Positions 11,278-24,371 of a stretch of DNA of 64,000 nt are shown piece after piece. The notes beneath the pieces are model-generated. The model ran no database searches. It was given only the letters and a program-made list of their open reading frames with translations, and had not been told where the DNA came from. The position numbers were made by a program, and so were the translations under genes. Each line of letters opens with the position of its first letter. Within the stretch, counting starts at the first letter, position 1. The stretch is from Misgurnus anguillicaudatus. Lineage: Eukaryota > Chordata > Actinopteri > Cypriniformes > Cobitidae. Where the stretch lies: NCBI RefSeq assembly GCF_027580225.2, contig NC_073357.2, forward strand, positions 42,928,001 through 42,992,000, read 5' to 3'.

Positions 11278-12889
11278 TTAAAGCATTAACGCAGCCAAAT
11301 AGGAAGTGCGCTTACGCTCCCGCTCTGTAGATGGCGCAGTGAGTATGGTTTACAAACCGCAGGCAAAACCAGCCTCTTAGCGCCACCTAGAGAGCGGGAG
11401 TGTAAAGTGCACTTTACTGTATATGTTGCCACAGTTCTGTATGGACGCTAATAACGTTGTAAATAAAGTTAAATATCCTGCAAAAACCGACCGATTTGCT
11501 TCACAAGCAGCAAAAAATGTCACCAGGAGTCATGGAGATTACTTTTGTATTGGATATATCTGCTTTTTGACCTCTAAAAGTGACGCATCTTTTGCCTTGT
11601 ATATGAATCACAGATGCGTTTTTTTTTTTGCAAAATATCTTCTTTATTGCTTCACTGAAGATAAAAGGTGAGTAAACAAACAGCTAATTTTTATATCCCT
11701 TTTATTATACAGTTAACATTATATTAATCGTCCACTTTTAAAGTTTAAACTTTATATATCTCACTTACTGGGCTGCACGCAATTTTATGCGTAATGTAAT
11801 ATGTTCTGTGGCATCTATGAAGGTAATATAATATCACATTAACCTTATGGAGCAATTCTGCTGCGTAGTTTGCAGTCATTTTCATGCGCTGTAATGTTAT
11901 CTTAACACAAAGAGCAACGAATGACGTGACAGACAACTGGTTGTCCAGTGCGGTTCCGTTCACACGGCATAGTTTCTCTGTAAATACGGTTGTGAAACCC
12001 GAAAAGTTAAGGGTGTGAAGTCGGTTATAGAATGCGGTTGTCAAACCCGTAAATAACCGAACTGCGTGTGAACGGAACCGTCTTAGGACTCAAATACGGG
12101 TTTGACAACCGTATTATGGTACCGTATGAACGCAGCCTGAGAGTAACTAAACCCTAAAACAACTTTTTTTAGTTAATTATCTGTAAGAATAATGCTTTAT
12201 TAGTGCTGTTCATTGATTTTAGTAAGTTTTTTGACATTTGGATATAAAGTTTTTCAATACTACAATAGATGGTGTAAAAACGTGCTGCCCTCTTCAGGTT
12301 GAATGGTGGCTACTGCAGTTGAATTTTCCTATTGGATGTTGGGTCCAAAAAACTAAAGCAGGTTCAAGCTCACCACGCCCTTGTTACAATCTCACCACAC
12401 ACTTGGTACGAGCTTAGTTCGTCCACTCTATCTCCGTTGGGATCTGCCCACTTTTCTTGCATTTTTCAAATATTGCCAGTGGGTGGAGTCAGGTTCTGAC
12501 CAGGGGTTTAGTTACGCTTTAATGTTGATCTGCTTGTAAATCTCTAATTTTAAAGAACTGAGTTATAGCTTCATTTTGCCATGGCACGCTCCTTAGGGCA
12601 TTGTTTCTGTGTCTCATTTATGATTCCCTAATAACTGCTTCAGTCCAGTTTGCCGACATTTCTCGTTATTAATGTTGATCAGCATGTAAATCCCTTGTTT
12701 TAAAGAGTCAAACCATAACTTCATTGTGGCGGCATTGTTTCTGCATCTTGTTCACACTTAGAGCTTTCAAGGTGTCTTACAGCAATGTTACTAGGTCCAC
12801 TTTTCTGGAGCATTGCCATTTACGGGATTTGTGTGCGTTCTGTCTATTTTACAGGTATTTTCTGGGACCAAAGTGCTGTGTAAAAGAGG

Positions 12890-14730
12890 TTTTAGGATCC
12901 AGTGCTTTACTATAATAAAAGTTTACAGTGCTTTAGATAATATATATTTTTTTGATAATATTCGCACTGTACTCAACATTTTACTCCTACTTTTTTACAC
13001 AGATAGCAATAAAATATTTCTTAAGTGCTTTTTGGCTTTTGTCTTGTAGGTATCTTAGTGATCTCCTGCCCTGTCTCTTTAGCTTAACACATTACTGATT
13101 ATTATGAGGAATAACACTTCACACTGTACAACCACTCACCTGGTTCTAGCTGCTCTGCTTTTAAAAAGAAATTAAAAATACCTACTGGGACGCGCAGATA
13201 AAGATTTATGTAATGTAAAACAGGCAGAAATAAAGTTACATGGCACTCAATAGACTATCCGGTGAAAATGGGTCCCTGAACTCAATACGGCACTCAGAGT
13301 GGGAAGTATCTTTAAGTGCTGTGTGGTGCATTCAATGCCATTAGAAAAGAAGGGTTTCATAATCCAGCTGCTCTGATTTATTTCCATGCGGTTATGTGAC
13401 CTGGATTCAGCAATGAGCTCTACATGGGTTTGAAAACATGTCTGTATGTATTACATTAAAGTTCTCCTGGGCAGGTTGACAAGGTTTTGCGTAGACATTC
13501 GAGAAACCATTCCACCCCGCTTTCGCTTCCGACTTTCTCAAGACTCTGAGCTATTTGTCAGGGAAGGCGAATGTGAAATTAAAGGAAATAAAAGATCATA
13601 GAGAGTTTTAGCAGCATTGATTCGCCTTTACTTTGATTCATGTGTCTATGCTTATGATACAGTTTTCACTGCCATTGGTCCTCCCTTGGGGTGCTGGAGA
13701 GAACAAGCAGACTTTGCCAGTGCAATATTCTGCTATAACACACATAAACTGTTCTTTCACTCTTTCAAAATGTGTGTTTGTAAAGTCTTTTGTCTGAAAT
13801 ATTGCCAGCTATAAAAACGTTTTATCAAAGTATATATGAGAAAAAAGAAAGGTGAGTTTTGGAAACGAACTAGAACAGTAAACTTCTGAACAAAATCTTT
13901 TATTTTTTGGAAGTGTCTTTTGAGTTGTAGCTTTTTAATATAATAAACATTAGAGTCTGCCTCAATCATTTTGACAGAGACTAAAGAGAGTCTGGGGAAT
14001 ACAAGTCTCTTCTCTGACAGAACTGTGACTGTCTTCACAGAGAGCAGAAAGACTCTTCCACGCTCAACTGTGAAATAAATGGTATGCAGAAGGCACTGGA
14101 GATCGCTGTATTCCAAGAACGAGGATATTATGTTTGACATGTCTACATTCGGCTACGGGAGCGTGACACATTTCTTGGGCTATGCATGAAAAACGACATA
14201 CTGTGTATAGCTGCTAGGACACCAGATTTACAATTTTATTGAATTATGTTAAATATATTAGTAATCACTAAAGGTCTACCTCGTCCATATAATCTTCACT
14301 TTAGCACCTTTTTGGGGTTAAATTGTTTAAAGTCACTTGAATGTTAACATTTGCAAGGCTTTAAACACTTGCAAATGATAAACTTTACCTATTTAAATTT
14401 GCATATTAATCCACGAATCGCATGCGAGCCGAACCGTGGGGATCAACTGCGATCCGTCACAGCACTAGTAAAAACAACTTTTTGGCTATTCACTTTAAGT
14501 GTCAGTACTATACTTGTAAGCCTATGCTTATTGTTAGCACGTAAGGCCAAATGGGGGTGCACCATAACATGTTAATGTTAAAAAAATAATAATACACATG
14601 TTTTACCTTACGTCTATACTGGTGTTTCCATTCTCATAAACACTGGCAATTTCCAGGTTCTAAGAAGCCCCTCTCTCACAAATACACAATATGCTTAAAT
14701 TGGATAGCTGGCCCAGTGCGTTGGGATTCG
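12890..14730. other. gene-free stretch
   Basis: No repeat with clear ends was found. An open frame of 127 codons on the minus strand (13757-14140) and a short plus frame over the same place both look chance-like: the DNA has GAGACT/CAGAGA-type low-complexity words. Confidence 0.35.
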
Positions 14731-14734
14731 TTAA

Positions 14735-15128
14735 CTCTTTCACCGCCATTGACGAGATATCTCGTCAATCAAGAGAAAAAGCTCCCCTCCCAATGACGAG
14801 TATTTCCGGCAACTTTTTAAACCCGGAAGTATTGCCCTATGGCAAGCGGCTGCATGTCCCTGTCTGTTTTAAAGATCGCTCTGAATGGGATCTCTATGAA
14901 AAGTACGTCACAAAAATGAAATTATCTCTGCTTTTTGCTCAAAATGTGGTGTTTTTGCAGAAACGTACCCATGTTCAAAAGCTGATTACAAAAGAACTAC
15001 TGGTTTTAAAGCAGAGGGTCTGTTCTTTCATTTGGTATATTGGCATTAAACTTTTGTGAAAATCATGAAAAAAGCTGCATGGCGCTGGATGGGAACTTTA
15101 AGAAAAAAAAATGCTGGCGGCAAAAGAG
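14735..15128 (+). mobile_element. TTAA element, CTCTTTCnCCGCCA family, copy 1
   Basis: TTAA at 14731-14734 and 15129-15132 flank ends CTCTTTCACCGCCATTGACG and the inverse GGCGGCAAAAGAG. The internal sequence is collinear with the copy at 24372-24859, for example TTTAAAGATCGCTCTG and GGGTCTGTTCTTTCAT. Termini and TTAA are piggyBac-like. No transposase remains; the 122-codon frame across it is not homologous to one that I know. Confidence 0.75.
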
Positions 15129-15636
15129 TTAACTATTTACCACATGTTGTTTGGAAACATCAAGCCCTTATTATTACACATTTTGTAAACAGTGGCTTTA
15201 CATTTTGCCTTATCAATTTATGCCCAAATCAGACGCAGGAAATAGTGAAGAGGATCAAGCAGAATCTGTGCAAGCATGGATCTTTTAGGACGTTACAAAT
15301 TGGTATGCTTTTTGTTTGTTGTTTTAACAAACCACGGTTTTGCTGCCAAAAAAAACCCAGATAACCATGTTTAGCATGTCTGTAGCCATGGGAGCATGTG
15401 AGTAAAGACTGAATAGAAACTATAATCAGAGAATAATTTAAACTGATCACACAAATGCCAAAAAACGCCAACAATCGAAATTCGCTGGTGGGATTAAAAA
15501 GAAGTTTGCAGGTTTTTGAAGGCGTTTGTCTCATTGGTATAAATAAGCATTCAGCTAACTGGCTAGAGGAGCCAAACAACCTTTCTCTTTGTTTACATTT
15601 TTTGCTACAACATGAAAAGCAGCCTTTTTTTGCATG

Positions 15637-15637
<1 letters not shown>

Positions 15638-15670
<33 letters not shown>
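15638..15670. repeat. (TA)n microsatellite
   Basis: An uninterrupted TA dinucleotide run of about 33 bp. Confidence 0.95.
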
Positions 15671-15673
<3 letters not shown>

Positions 15674-15884
15674 AACAAAGCATAAACACATGTTTTAGTG
15701 CACCCTATAAAGAAGCTAACTTGTAGTCTATCCAGCCGTTCGTTTGTTGTTTATGAGAAGCAATTTCGTTAAAGAAAATACCCCATTTGCATTAAATTTT
15801 AACTGTTGTAACTTTGAAGATGTTGTTTACTATACACTCAATAGCTACCAGTAAATTACTTGCACTTCTCTACAACTTTGCTTA

Positions 15885-15985
15885 CTGATAAATTGACAGA
15901 ATCAATTTACCAGTATTTTTGTGGTCCTGTTCACACAATCTCTTAACTGCAATTTACAGTAAAGACTGTATGTGTGAAAGCAGTT
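15885..15985 (+). repeat. dispersed repeat, related to 26028-26165
   Basis: The words TTTACCAGTA, TCCTGTTCA and CAGTAAAGACTGTATGTGTG occur in the same order and orientation in both places. The borders are unclear. Confidence 0.5.
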
Positions 15986-18496
15986 TATGACTAGTTTATG
16001 TATCACCTGTAACCTCATCATAAACTACACATGGCAGTTTCTGGCTTATCTTGGACTTGCAGTAAGAAAGCTGTGAGCCTGGAGCAGAAGTGTCACCCAC
16101 ATGGATTGTTAGTGTCATTCATGTCAGATATGCCAGGACATGTTTGTTATAATAAAGGCTTTCAGGGGGAAAATAACATTCAAAGTCCAACCTGAGATAG
16201 ATCGTATATCTCCGTGTTCCCAGACAGCCAGAGGCTGTGTGCTAAACCTCAGATTAATATGAATTTGATATGAATGTAAACCTCAAAATCAATAAAAAGT
16301 CATTAAATGCATAAAACCTCTCAGATTGAAGTAAATAGATTTATTTTAACAAACCTTGTTGCAGATTTTTAAGCGTTTTTCTTGGAAGATGAAACGGTCT
16401 CTCTTTGTGCTCCCTTCGTCTCTGTATCTAATCTTTTAGCAAGGATTTCAACATGCCATTTGAAGTGCTGATTAGAATCAGTTCATATAATCATGCTTTG
16501 ATCCCAACAGTCAGGGTTTCCAAATGAAAGACAAACACATTCACCGTGAGTACATAAGAAGATACTGTCAAAACAGATTCTAATTTGATTTCTTGCTTGG
16601 GCAAATAATGTCTAAAATAGCAGGATAATGGAGAATTCATGCGAAAAGGGGGAAAGGAGAGATAGTCTATCAACATAAAAAAAATATAAAATCATGCCAT
16701 GGCACTGCCATATCAGCGTAGATTGTTTCAGATGTGTACTGCCTCATAAAATCCACCCTGACATTCACTTATGTAATATTTAACATTGTATCATTTCAAT
16801 TAGCGTTCACCTTGGACCTTGAACAGATTCACAGTTGGCCGCAACAATCCAATGATGCCACTTGGGTGTGCCAAATTTCATATGCATTTTTTATCAATTT
16901 AATCTAAATCCTGAACATTAAGTGCATACATACCTCGCACATTCAAAAGAAGACAATCACTACTTCTGTTTCATGATGACTTTAAGTAAAAACTGAATTT
17001 ATATTAATACCTTACCATCTCTGAATACGTCTGATGCAGTCATTGGTAAATGTGAAGTTTACAGTAAATCATCTTGGTTGTCTGTGATTTGGAAAAAATC
17101 TCAGTGTTTCCTGCACAGCAGCCATACTGTGCATTGAACACCCTCCTATCGTGTAACACGGCTTTGACAACCACTGCAGAATAAACCTTTTGAGATTGTG
17201 AATAATATATTACACCCTGTGCTTTTTCTGCCTTTGAAGCCAAGTCCAATGTTTCAGCACAAACAGTGACATGAACCCTTCATGCTGTAGGTAGGAGAAC
17301 TCCAAGCACTGAGGTCATCAGCTTCGGGATGAATATTTCATTAGGTTCTGGCTTCCATTTTCGCAGGGTTACATTTATCAGGTATTGGATGTCCTCGTGC
17401 TCAATTATTCAGACCTGCTTGTCAAATTCATGATCATGGAGACCTATGATGCCCTTTTCTATAATGCCTTACTCATGAGTTACTATCCCCCTCTCTTTCC
17501 CTCTGTCCCATGGCCTCAGTTTGTCATTGCATTAATGGCATTTATTTAGTGTTAAAGACGTAGTGTTGAAATAACGTAGTTGCACGCAACAGTATTAATA
17601 GTTACAGATCCCGCTGTTTCCATTTTTAGGATAAGCTCATTAGTCTGCAGGCCCATCTCATGCTAATGGAAGGAACAAAGTGTGTGTAGTGCTGAGCAGT
17701 AAATGGAGCGGTAAACTTCAAAACATTAGAGAATTTTTATGTTATCCTTCTTATTGGGTTTATGGTTGATATCCCTTCAAATCTCTTTATTAAAGGTTTG
17801 GATTTTGAGATGCTGAATTAGAGTGCGATAAGAGGCATATGAGCTCCCAGAAGGGATTAACAACAGAGGAACTGGTGTGAATGGTTATAGATAATAATTA
17901 TGTATGGTCACAGTCCCCATTTTTTTTTTTTATACAAAATCAGCAATAACGTCAGTCCTGTAAATATTATTGTATACATTTTGACATTTAAAGGTAATTG
18001 TTAAACCTGATACACGCTCTTCCTTTGCCCCACGGTAGATAGGACCCATATACTTTCCAGGTCGTAGGTTCAGCCTGTAATTTCGATTAGGTTTTGCACA
18101 GCTATGTTTGCTTGAGCAAGCTCCGCTACAAGGCTGTGGTTATTATGTCAATTTAGGCCATGCATGTATGAGTATTATTTGTGAATAGGAAGCTCACTCT
18201 GTATGGTCTAATTTCATGTAACACACATTACACAAAAGGAGCTGCAAATATCACAATCACAAGGCTGTAATTTACAAAACAAAAGCTTGAAGCTTTTTAG
18301 CATGAAAACTGTGAACATTGTTATTTTCTGCTTTATGTAGTGATTTTTATTATTGTATATTGTTCTGATGAATAAAAATAAACTACTAACTTTAATATGC
18401 AATATAGGGCCTCCCATCAGTGTTGCCAACTATTTTCAATGGAAAGTAGCAAAAGTTTGCTTGGAAAGTTGCCAAATGTCGCTAGATGACATTTAA

Positions 18497-18776
18497 AGGA
18501 ACAGTATGTAGGATTGTGGCCAAAACTGGTATTGCAATCACAAAACTTGTGGCTAAAACTGGTACTGCAATCACACAACTAGTGGCCAATACACAAAATG
18601 ACAACATAAACATCGGTTGAGGGCTGCAACTCCACTTTTTAAATGACAATATCCTGGTCATACCACTATTGTCAGTGATATAAGTATTTGAAATGAAAAT
18701 TATTTCTTAATGTCTAGTGACATATCAGGGCTATTTTATAATTAATTGATATACATTTTTTTTACATACTGTTCCT
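18497..18776. mobile_element. TTAA-flanked MITE
   Basis: TTAA at 18493-18496 and 18777-18780. The ends AGGAACAGTATGTA form a perfect 14-bp inverted repeat. Inside, a 33-bp unit (GGCCAAAACTGGTATTGCAA) is tandemly repeated about twice from 18518. Confidence 0.8.
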
Positions 18777-18780
18777 TTAA

Positions 18781-19762
18781 CATGTGCTAATTAGCATACA
18801 TGTGACATCATCACATCATACTTGCATTTTAGCACTTCAGATCTGTTTCACATTATGAAATGTAATGTATATGTAATGTATATGTAACAAACAATATTTT
18901 AAAACAGCCAAATGCCTAATAAAGGTTTTCTCATTTGTATATTCTCTCTTTATGTTGTCATAACGAAACAAATATGAAATATTGACTGAACATAACTCAT
19001 TAAAACTATTTGTTCATAAATTTGTTAAAATAAGTCCACCTGTGCCATGCAAAAACGCTATGTTCATGTTTATACAGGATGCCCAAACAGTACAATTTCA
19101 AATCAAATGAGGAGCAAAGAAACTGGAAACAATGTTTTGTACGCAACACGTCAATGCGTCAGCTGTACACTCTGATAAATGTGCTGCTGCTTAGCACACT
19201 GCACAGAGAACAAAAAGAGGGATAGAGATGCTTGCATTCTTCGGAAAAGCAAGGAAATATAGACCACATGGCATGCATACAGATCTGAAGCTACGGCTCA
19301 TCCACAAAGTCACTAGATTTGTCTTTAGGCACAACGTTGGCAACGCTGCTCCTACCACATTCGACAAAATCACATAGGACAGGTAAAACAAGAAAATGTA
19401 GAAATAAGATGTCCGTGTAAAGTCTGATATTAAATGTGTTCTCAATTTGTCACACTACAAAAATAGCCAAATTTAAATACTGAAAAAACACAAAATAAAT
19501 AAAATAAGTTATCAAAAACAGGCATCATTCTCTGCTTTCAAATGCTGGAGGCGTGTCTGCTGTTGGCGCTTAAACCACACCCACTATTTTTCAAAATGAA
19601 AATACCGCCGCCACCTGAATGGATGCTCAAGTAGCGTTTGTGTTAGGGGTGAAGCCATGCATCATCGAGCAACCGTTTTAGCCCCGCCCAAATAACACAG
19701 AAATGTGGAAAACTGTTTAATACCGTAACTACACAATTCAGTACTACATAGTATTTGTAATG
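18781..19762. other. gene-free stretch
   Basis: No supported gene. The segment 19540-19740 is richer in GC and may be a repeat fragment without visible ends. Confidence 0.3.
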
Positions 19763-20362
19763 CTGGGTACACACCAAAAGATTTTTTACAGGTTTTTTTC
19801 AAAATGTTATATACCACAAACATGAGGATAAAAAAATCCTAGATTTAACCGTTTTGCACCTATAGTGTGTGGTGTGCCATGATGTGTCAAATACAGCACA
19901 CCACACCACACAACAACAGATTTTCAACCAGAGTCTCAGTGAACACAGGAAATCTCACAAAATCTCGCAAGACTTGAGAATAAGCATGGCGGACGATATG
20001 CAAAAGAAATTTCAATGATAGTGTTTGGAATGATTTTCACAGAAAATTCAAGGGAAAAAAAGAAAAGGGTTTGAGGTGAAGTTGTGATGACAGGAGGAAC
20101 TGTACAAGTTTACTTTGCATCAACGTCTTCCATCATCTCGCTTTCTGATTGGATATTGTTTAAACATGTTTAAAGATTCGCGATCGGGGCAGCTCTGACG
20201 TTCTTCCGATCAGGTTCAGACATTCTTAACACACCTCACACCAAGGGAAAATCTGATAAGATAATCCGTAGAACCATCAAGATAATTAGGACATAGCTAG
20301 GATTGTCGGAAGGGGGGAAATCCGCCGAAAATCAGCCCGATTATCTTGTGGTGTGCACCCAG
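19763..20362. mobile_element. non-autonomous DNA element, CTGGGTnCACACC ends
   Basis: The left CTGGGTACACACCAAAAGAT and the inverted right end match at 18 of 20 positions. The unit is 600 bp with no coding capacity. The target duplication is not clear, so the superfamily is left open. Confidence 0.65.
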
Positions 20363-21793
20363 AATAACATGTTTCAGCAATACTTTTCTAACATTTATAA
20401 TCTGTTTAGAAACAATTCTTTGAAATAACTTTACATAGACTTTAAATAAAATATGATAGCAAGCATAAAGGATTAGTGTTGGCACCATGGGAGGTCAGTG
20501 TCAAAGCCTTTACTATCTACAAACTAAAGAATATTACCCTAAAAATGACATTATACCTCGAAGGCTCTCCTAGCAGGTGGGAGCTACGTGTAATGTCGCA
20601 CACAGACTGTTCCTAATGTGTGTTAGACTCTTATGCCTTGATAAAATCTTTGCTTTGTGCCTTTTTAAAGGCTTAGGCTCTTATCTGAGAGTACACGGCA
20701 GCTTTGAGAACACCGGGAAAACACCACGCCAGTATCAAAGTATGCATTTATTATTGTCCCACGACAAGACTGAGGTCTGGATAACGGTTAATTGTTTTTG
20801 TAATTGCATGTTGTCAAACCAAGAGACAGCGTGACATTATCACTTGAAATTTACTGAGACATTTGGTGAAATCCATTTACACATGAGGTGACTGAACAAA
20901 CTCTCATTTTCATTAGTGAAGTTGGTGGCAGAAACCTCATGTCGTTTCTTTTTTTATCTGGACTCGGTGCTGTTTAATCTTTCATAATCCGCTTTGCAAT
21001 TTCTGTATGGTTACAGTTATGTGAGGCCATCATTGTGGTGCAATACTGGTGAATTTGTTTTTTATTGCTATGCAAGCAAATATCATATTAAGCTTCAGGG
21101 ACACTAAAATCATATTTAACATGAAATAGATGTGCCGTGAGTCTTAAGCAAGTAATCCACAGGATATTAAGTACAGTGTCTTTGTTGAGGCAACCGTGCA
21201 TGCGTGTGGTCCTTAATGGTGCATTGCTTAAAGCCAGAGAGTAAAAGAGATCACATGAACAAATCCAGCCAGATATTAGCTGACCTGGCCAAGCCAGAGG
21301 TATTATCCTGTTCCCTCTGGCGTGAGAAAGTATGTGATCGCACTACAAATGCATTCGTTTTGACCTTTTTAATAAAAGTGGAATGTTTCAGGCAGCTGTG
21401 GCTATTTCTAAACACTATGCTTAAAAAATACTGGGCAAATAACGGATTTTCTGACCATACATCTTTAAATGTAATTGTGTCACGTGGTAGTGGGGAGGTG
21501 GAAAGCAGAAGACGTGTTATGAATCTTACCATTCAGATGGGCTGGCCGACCATCTCCCTGGACAATTTTGTTTAGCTCTTAGTTTTGCCCATTCAGGTCA
21601 CACCAAACACTAAGAAGAGAAAGCAGGAAGGAGAGAGAGAAAGAGGAAAAACAGCAAAAAACACCACTCAGATGCACACATTCATCCACACAAATCTGCA
21701 CCACAACTCGCTCACAGATAATTAAATACCCATGGGAGTTCCCAGAAGGTCTGCAACCATGTGTCCAGCATTGCTCCTGAGCTGAAAAGGCAC

Positions 21794-21853
<60 letters not shown>

Positions 21854-22392
21854 AGAAGGCCTGCATATAAATTCAGCCTCCCAGACAGGAAAGCGTACTG
21901 TCAAATGTGAGCCATTTTTCAGTGCTTTAGTCATTTGGCACTGCCCATAGGATGTTAGAACTGTGGAAGACGAAGCCTGAGGTCAGTGAGGCAGAAAGGC
22001 AAAGGGCGATAGTCATTTCCAAATATAATTATCCAATCATTATGATTGGTGATGTGGATGAGTTATTTTAGTTCTTGAGAGTCTGTGTGTGCGGACAGAG
22101 GTTTGAACTCAAAACTCCATAGCAGCGCTCTGCCCTCCAGTCTGTGTGATATGAGGGAGGCAGAGCATGACACAGTCTGTCTGCAGTGTGCTTGCTAATG
22201 CTGAGGGTTTCTCAGTTTAAAGCAGTCAGAGAAGAGATCAAGCTGTATAAAGATATATATGTATACAGATTAAGGCTAGGGAAGAGTTTCTGCACTGAAA
22301 GTATGCAGTGTTATGTCATGTAAAGGCCAGCAGACACAATGAATTAAGAATGCTTTTAAAATTTCAATTCAATTCCTGGGTTTGAATTGGAT
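20363..22392. other. unique-looking stretch
   Basis: No gene is supported. The region 20560-21000 is compositionally even and repeat-free, and could include conserved non-coding sequence. Open frames of 85-123 codons here show no motif and overlap on opposite strands. Confidence 0.3.
21795..21852. repeat. (GA)n microsatellite
   Basis: About 58 bp of near-perfect GA dinucleotides. On the minus strand it creates meaningless Ser-Leu open frames. Confidence 0.95.
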
Positions 22393-22755
22393 TTAAAGAG
22401 CCACACAGGTCCAAAATCGAAAATGACCTGTATTGCAGTGTGTCATGTAGCTGTCCATCAATGTAAACAATGTGCAAAGTAGTTGAACCAAAAAGTGCAC
22501 GATTAATAAAGTTATTGGCCTCTAAAGTAGGGAGTCGCCTCTGAATCGCTGAAACGAGTCGTCATATGGATTGAATCTCCTGCCTGACTTTATCCACGTA
22601 ATACCAACACTTTGCATAATAATATCCACCTACAGCCTTGCCCGGGAGAAACAAAAACTATGACCTGTCCACAGCTAGTAAGTGTGTAAACATATCATGC
22701 TGTGTTTTCAGTTTGTGTTGTTTTTACTACCAAAGAATGAAGATATATGAAGAAT

Positions 22756-22872
22756 CTGTGGTTAAAACTACTTTTTCAGGGAGGGATTTACTAGACGTTT
22801 GGCTGTGAAAAATCAGTGGTTAAAATTACTTTCTCACGAAGAGATTTACTAGACGTTTGGCAATGAAAGATG
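22756..22872 (+). repeat. 58-bp tandem duplication
   Basis: GTGGTTAAAA...TTTACTAGACGTTTGGC occurs twice with a 58-bp period, with several substitutions between the two copies. Confidence 0.75.
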
Positions 22873-22942
22873 ATTCAGTACCCAATTTATTTGGAACAAC
22901 ATGCGTCTCCTAACCGCAACCTGTAAGTATGATTATAGATAC

Positions 22943-24168
22943 TTATACAACAGTTCTTTCTGGTTCTCGAATCTGATTGGTTAAGAGCTATACGATATTG
23001 TACTGATAACGGCACTGTAACCGCTTCACCTTTCGTATTATTCCGCCACCTAGTGAATGGAGGTCCTAAGCAGGCTCATCTCTGAATGGAAAAACACAGA
23101 CGCGCTGTGTGAATCACTCTCCGTGTGTGTGTGTCTCATTAGTTTACTAGCTCATAAATCAGTCTGTGAATCCCCAATCAGAAGTATTATTCCGTCAAAG
23201 ATCAGCGCTCTTGGATGTTACGTTAAAGTTAATGGGAGAAATGTCTTGTCACATCGTGTGGACGCTTAACACTTGGAAAGAGGAATATAAACACTCGTTT
23301 TTTTCTGGAGCTATATCTTTTATCAGAACGCGAAAACACCGTGGAGCTGCAGGTGGGCCCCGCGGCTTTTGGATGTGGACATTGGTCATTTACTTTGTCG
23401 TGGCGTGACTATTGAAACATGTTGTGAGATGTCGCCACTGGTATATTTGTGGGCAGCATGCAAAGGCATCTCTCTGACGCTTGTGGAAAACCGTTTTGTA
23501 TAGTACTGACAAGAACAGGGTTTAATAATAATGATCGAGTGCTCGTGTCGCGTTGGGAATACATGAGAAAGCAATAGTAACGTTTCACAGGTATGGTTTT
23601 GTTGGCTTTTGCCTCGCGCCAAGGCAATAACAACACAAAAGACACTAAATGTGAATAAAAAAACAAGTACAAGTTTGATCATGACACCAAATACTGCTGA
23701 TTTGATCTCATTTTGACGATCATCATAAACAAACAAGGCCAACATGAGAGCCAGGGAATCCCTTTCAGAAATGTAGCCCAGAGAGGGCGGTGGTCAGCGG
23801 GGCGAGTGAACACTGATGTCCGCTCATGCTTTGGTTCTCATTTGTACCGAATCTCACTAAGCAAACGTTCAAACAGGCGCTATCTTTACTAATCGACTGC
23901 AGATTTAAATATAATACAGACACATTCTCGACTGAACTAATCTTAAAACTACACTTTGTGACCAAGAAACGGTAATATAAAGAAACGGCTTTTCCGTCCA
24001 TTGAGTTGTTATGAGCTTCAAAGCAGCCGAAAGTTTTACCTGTCATTCTGGCCGCCCTCAAATCCGTGGCGGAAGAAGTAGTTCTCAAACAAAGAGGCTT
24101 GTAAAATAACTCCGTTGTTGTTTTCTAGTTTTCGTTTTTCAAACGTGTGCCGTCGAACTGTTGTATAA
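22943..24168. mobile_element. non-autonomous DNA element, TTATACAACAGTTC ends
   Basis: A perfect 14-bp inverted repeat TTATACAACAGTTC bounds 1.23 kb of GC-richer DNA (22943-22956 and 24155-24168). The adjoining 24169-24320 hairpin may belong to the same element. Open frames of 70-119 codons occur on both strands over one another and show no family motif. Confidence 0.5.
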
Positions 24169-24190
24169 AAGCAATATCGCTCTCGGAGTC

Positions 24191-24299
24191 GTGTGATATA
24201 GCTCTATATCATCACGGCTGTGATTGCCTCCGGCACTCGGCCTGCGGCCTCGTGCCTCTGGCCTAATCACAGCCGTGATGATATAGAGCTATATCACAC
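24191..24299. repeat. perfect 35-bp inverted repeat with GC-rich loop
   Basis: The arm 24191-24225 is exactly complementary to 24265-24299; the arms include GATATAGCTCTATATC. The 39-nt loop is strongly GC-rich. An outer pair AGCAATATCGCTC / GAGCGATATTGCT (24170-24182 and 24308-24320) extends the stem with interruptions. Confidence 0.9.
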
Positions 24300-24371
24300 T
24301 CCTACTCGAGCGATATTGCTTAAATACTTGCTTAAATGAGTTTAAAAATGTTAATGTCTTCGCTTATTTAA

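Larger units (their letters stand above)
10498..12136. mobile_element. foldback element inserted in the hAT target duplication
   Basis: The ends are (G)GGTGCGTTCACACG and the inverse CGTATGAACGCAGC(C). CTGAG occurs at both junctions, giving a 5-bp duplication, or TGA if the ends are taken one base further out. A perfect 27-bp inverted repeat (10870-10896 and 11537-11563) forms inner arms. A further arm pair around 11946-11962 and 12067-12082 frames a small hairpin unit. Coding potential is absent. A TTAA element lies inside. Confidence 0.6.
8459..12889. mobile_element. outer DNA element holding nested insertions
   Basis: The left end CCCTTTTCACAAAGACTTTACGG has an imperfect inverse at the right (CCAAAGTGCTGTGTAAAAGAGG, 12868-12889). 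Internal motif TCCAGTTTGCnGACATTTCT recurs at 8791-8810, 9001-9020 and 12643-12662, tying both flanks to one element. The 3.1 kb between 9038 and 12136 are later insertions, so the original unit was about 1.3 kb. Terminal similarity is imperfect, hence moderate confidence. Confidence 0.5.
15129..18492. other. mostly unique-looking DNA, possible conserved non-coding block
   Basis: No gene is supported. The interval 17280-17710 is unusually free of repeat features and contains TAAT/ATTA-rich words such as CATTGCATTAATGGCATTTA near 17525. It could be a conserved non-coding element. This is an impression only. Confidence 0.3.

Noticed and set aside
13757..14140. 127-codon minus-strand open frame
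   Set aside because: No motif, no splice or promoter context, and a competing plus-strand frame over low-complexity GAGACT/CAGAGA words; more likely chance.
21579..21934. Two Ser-Leu repeat frames
   Set aside because: They translate the (GA)n microsatellite on the opposite strand.
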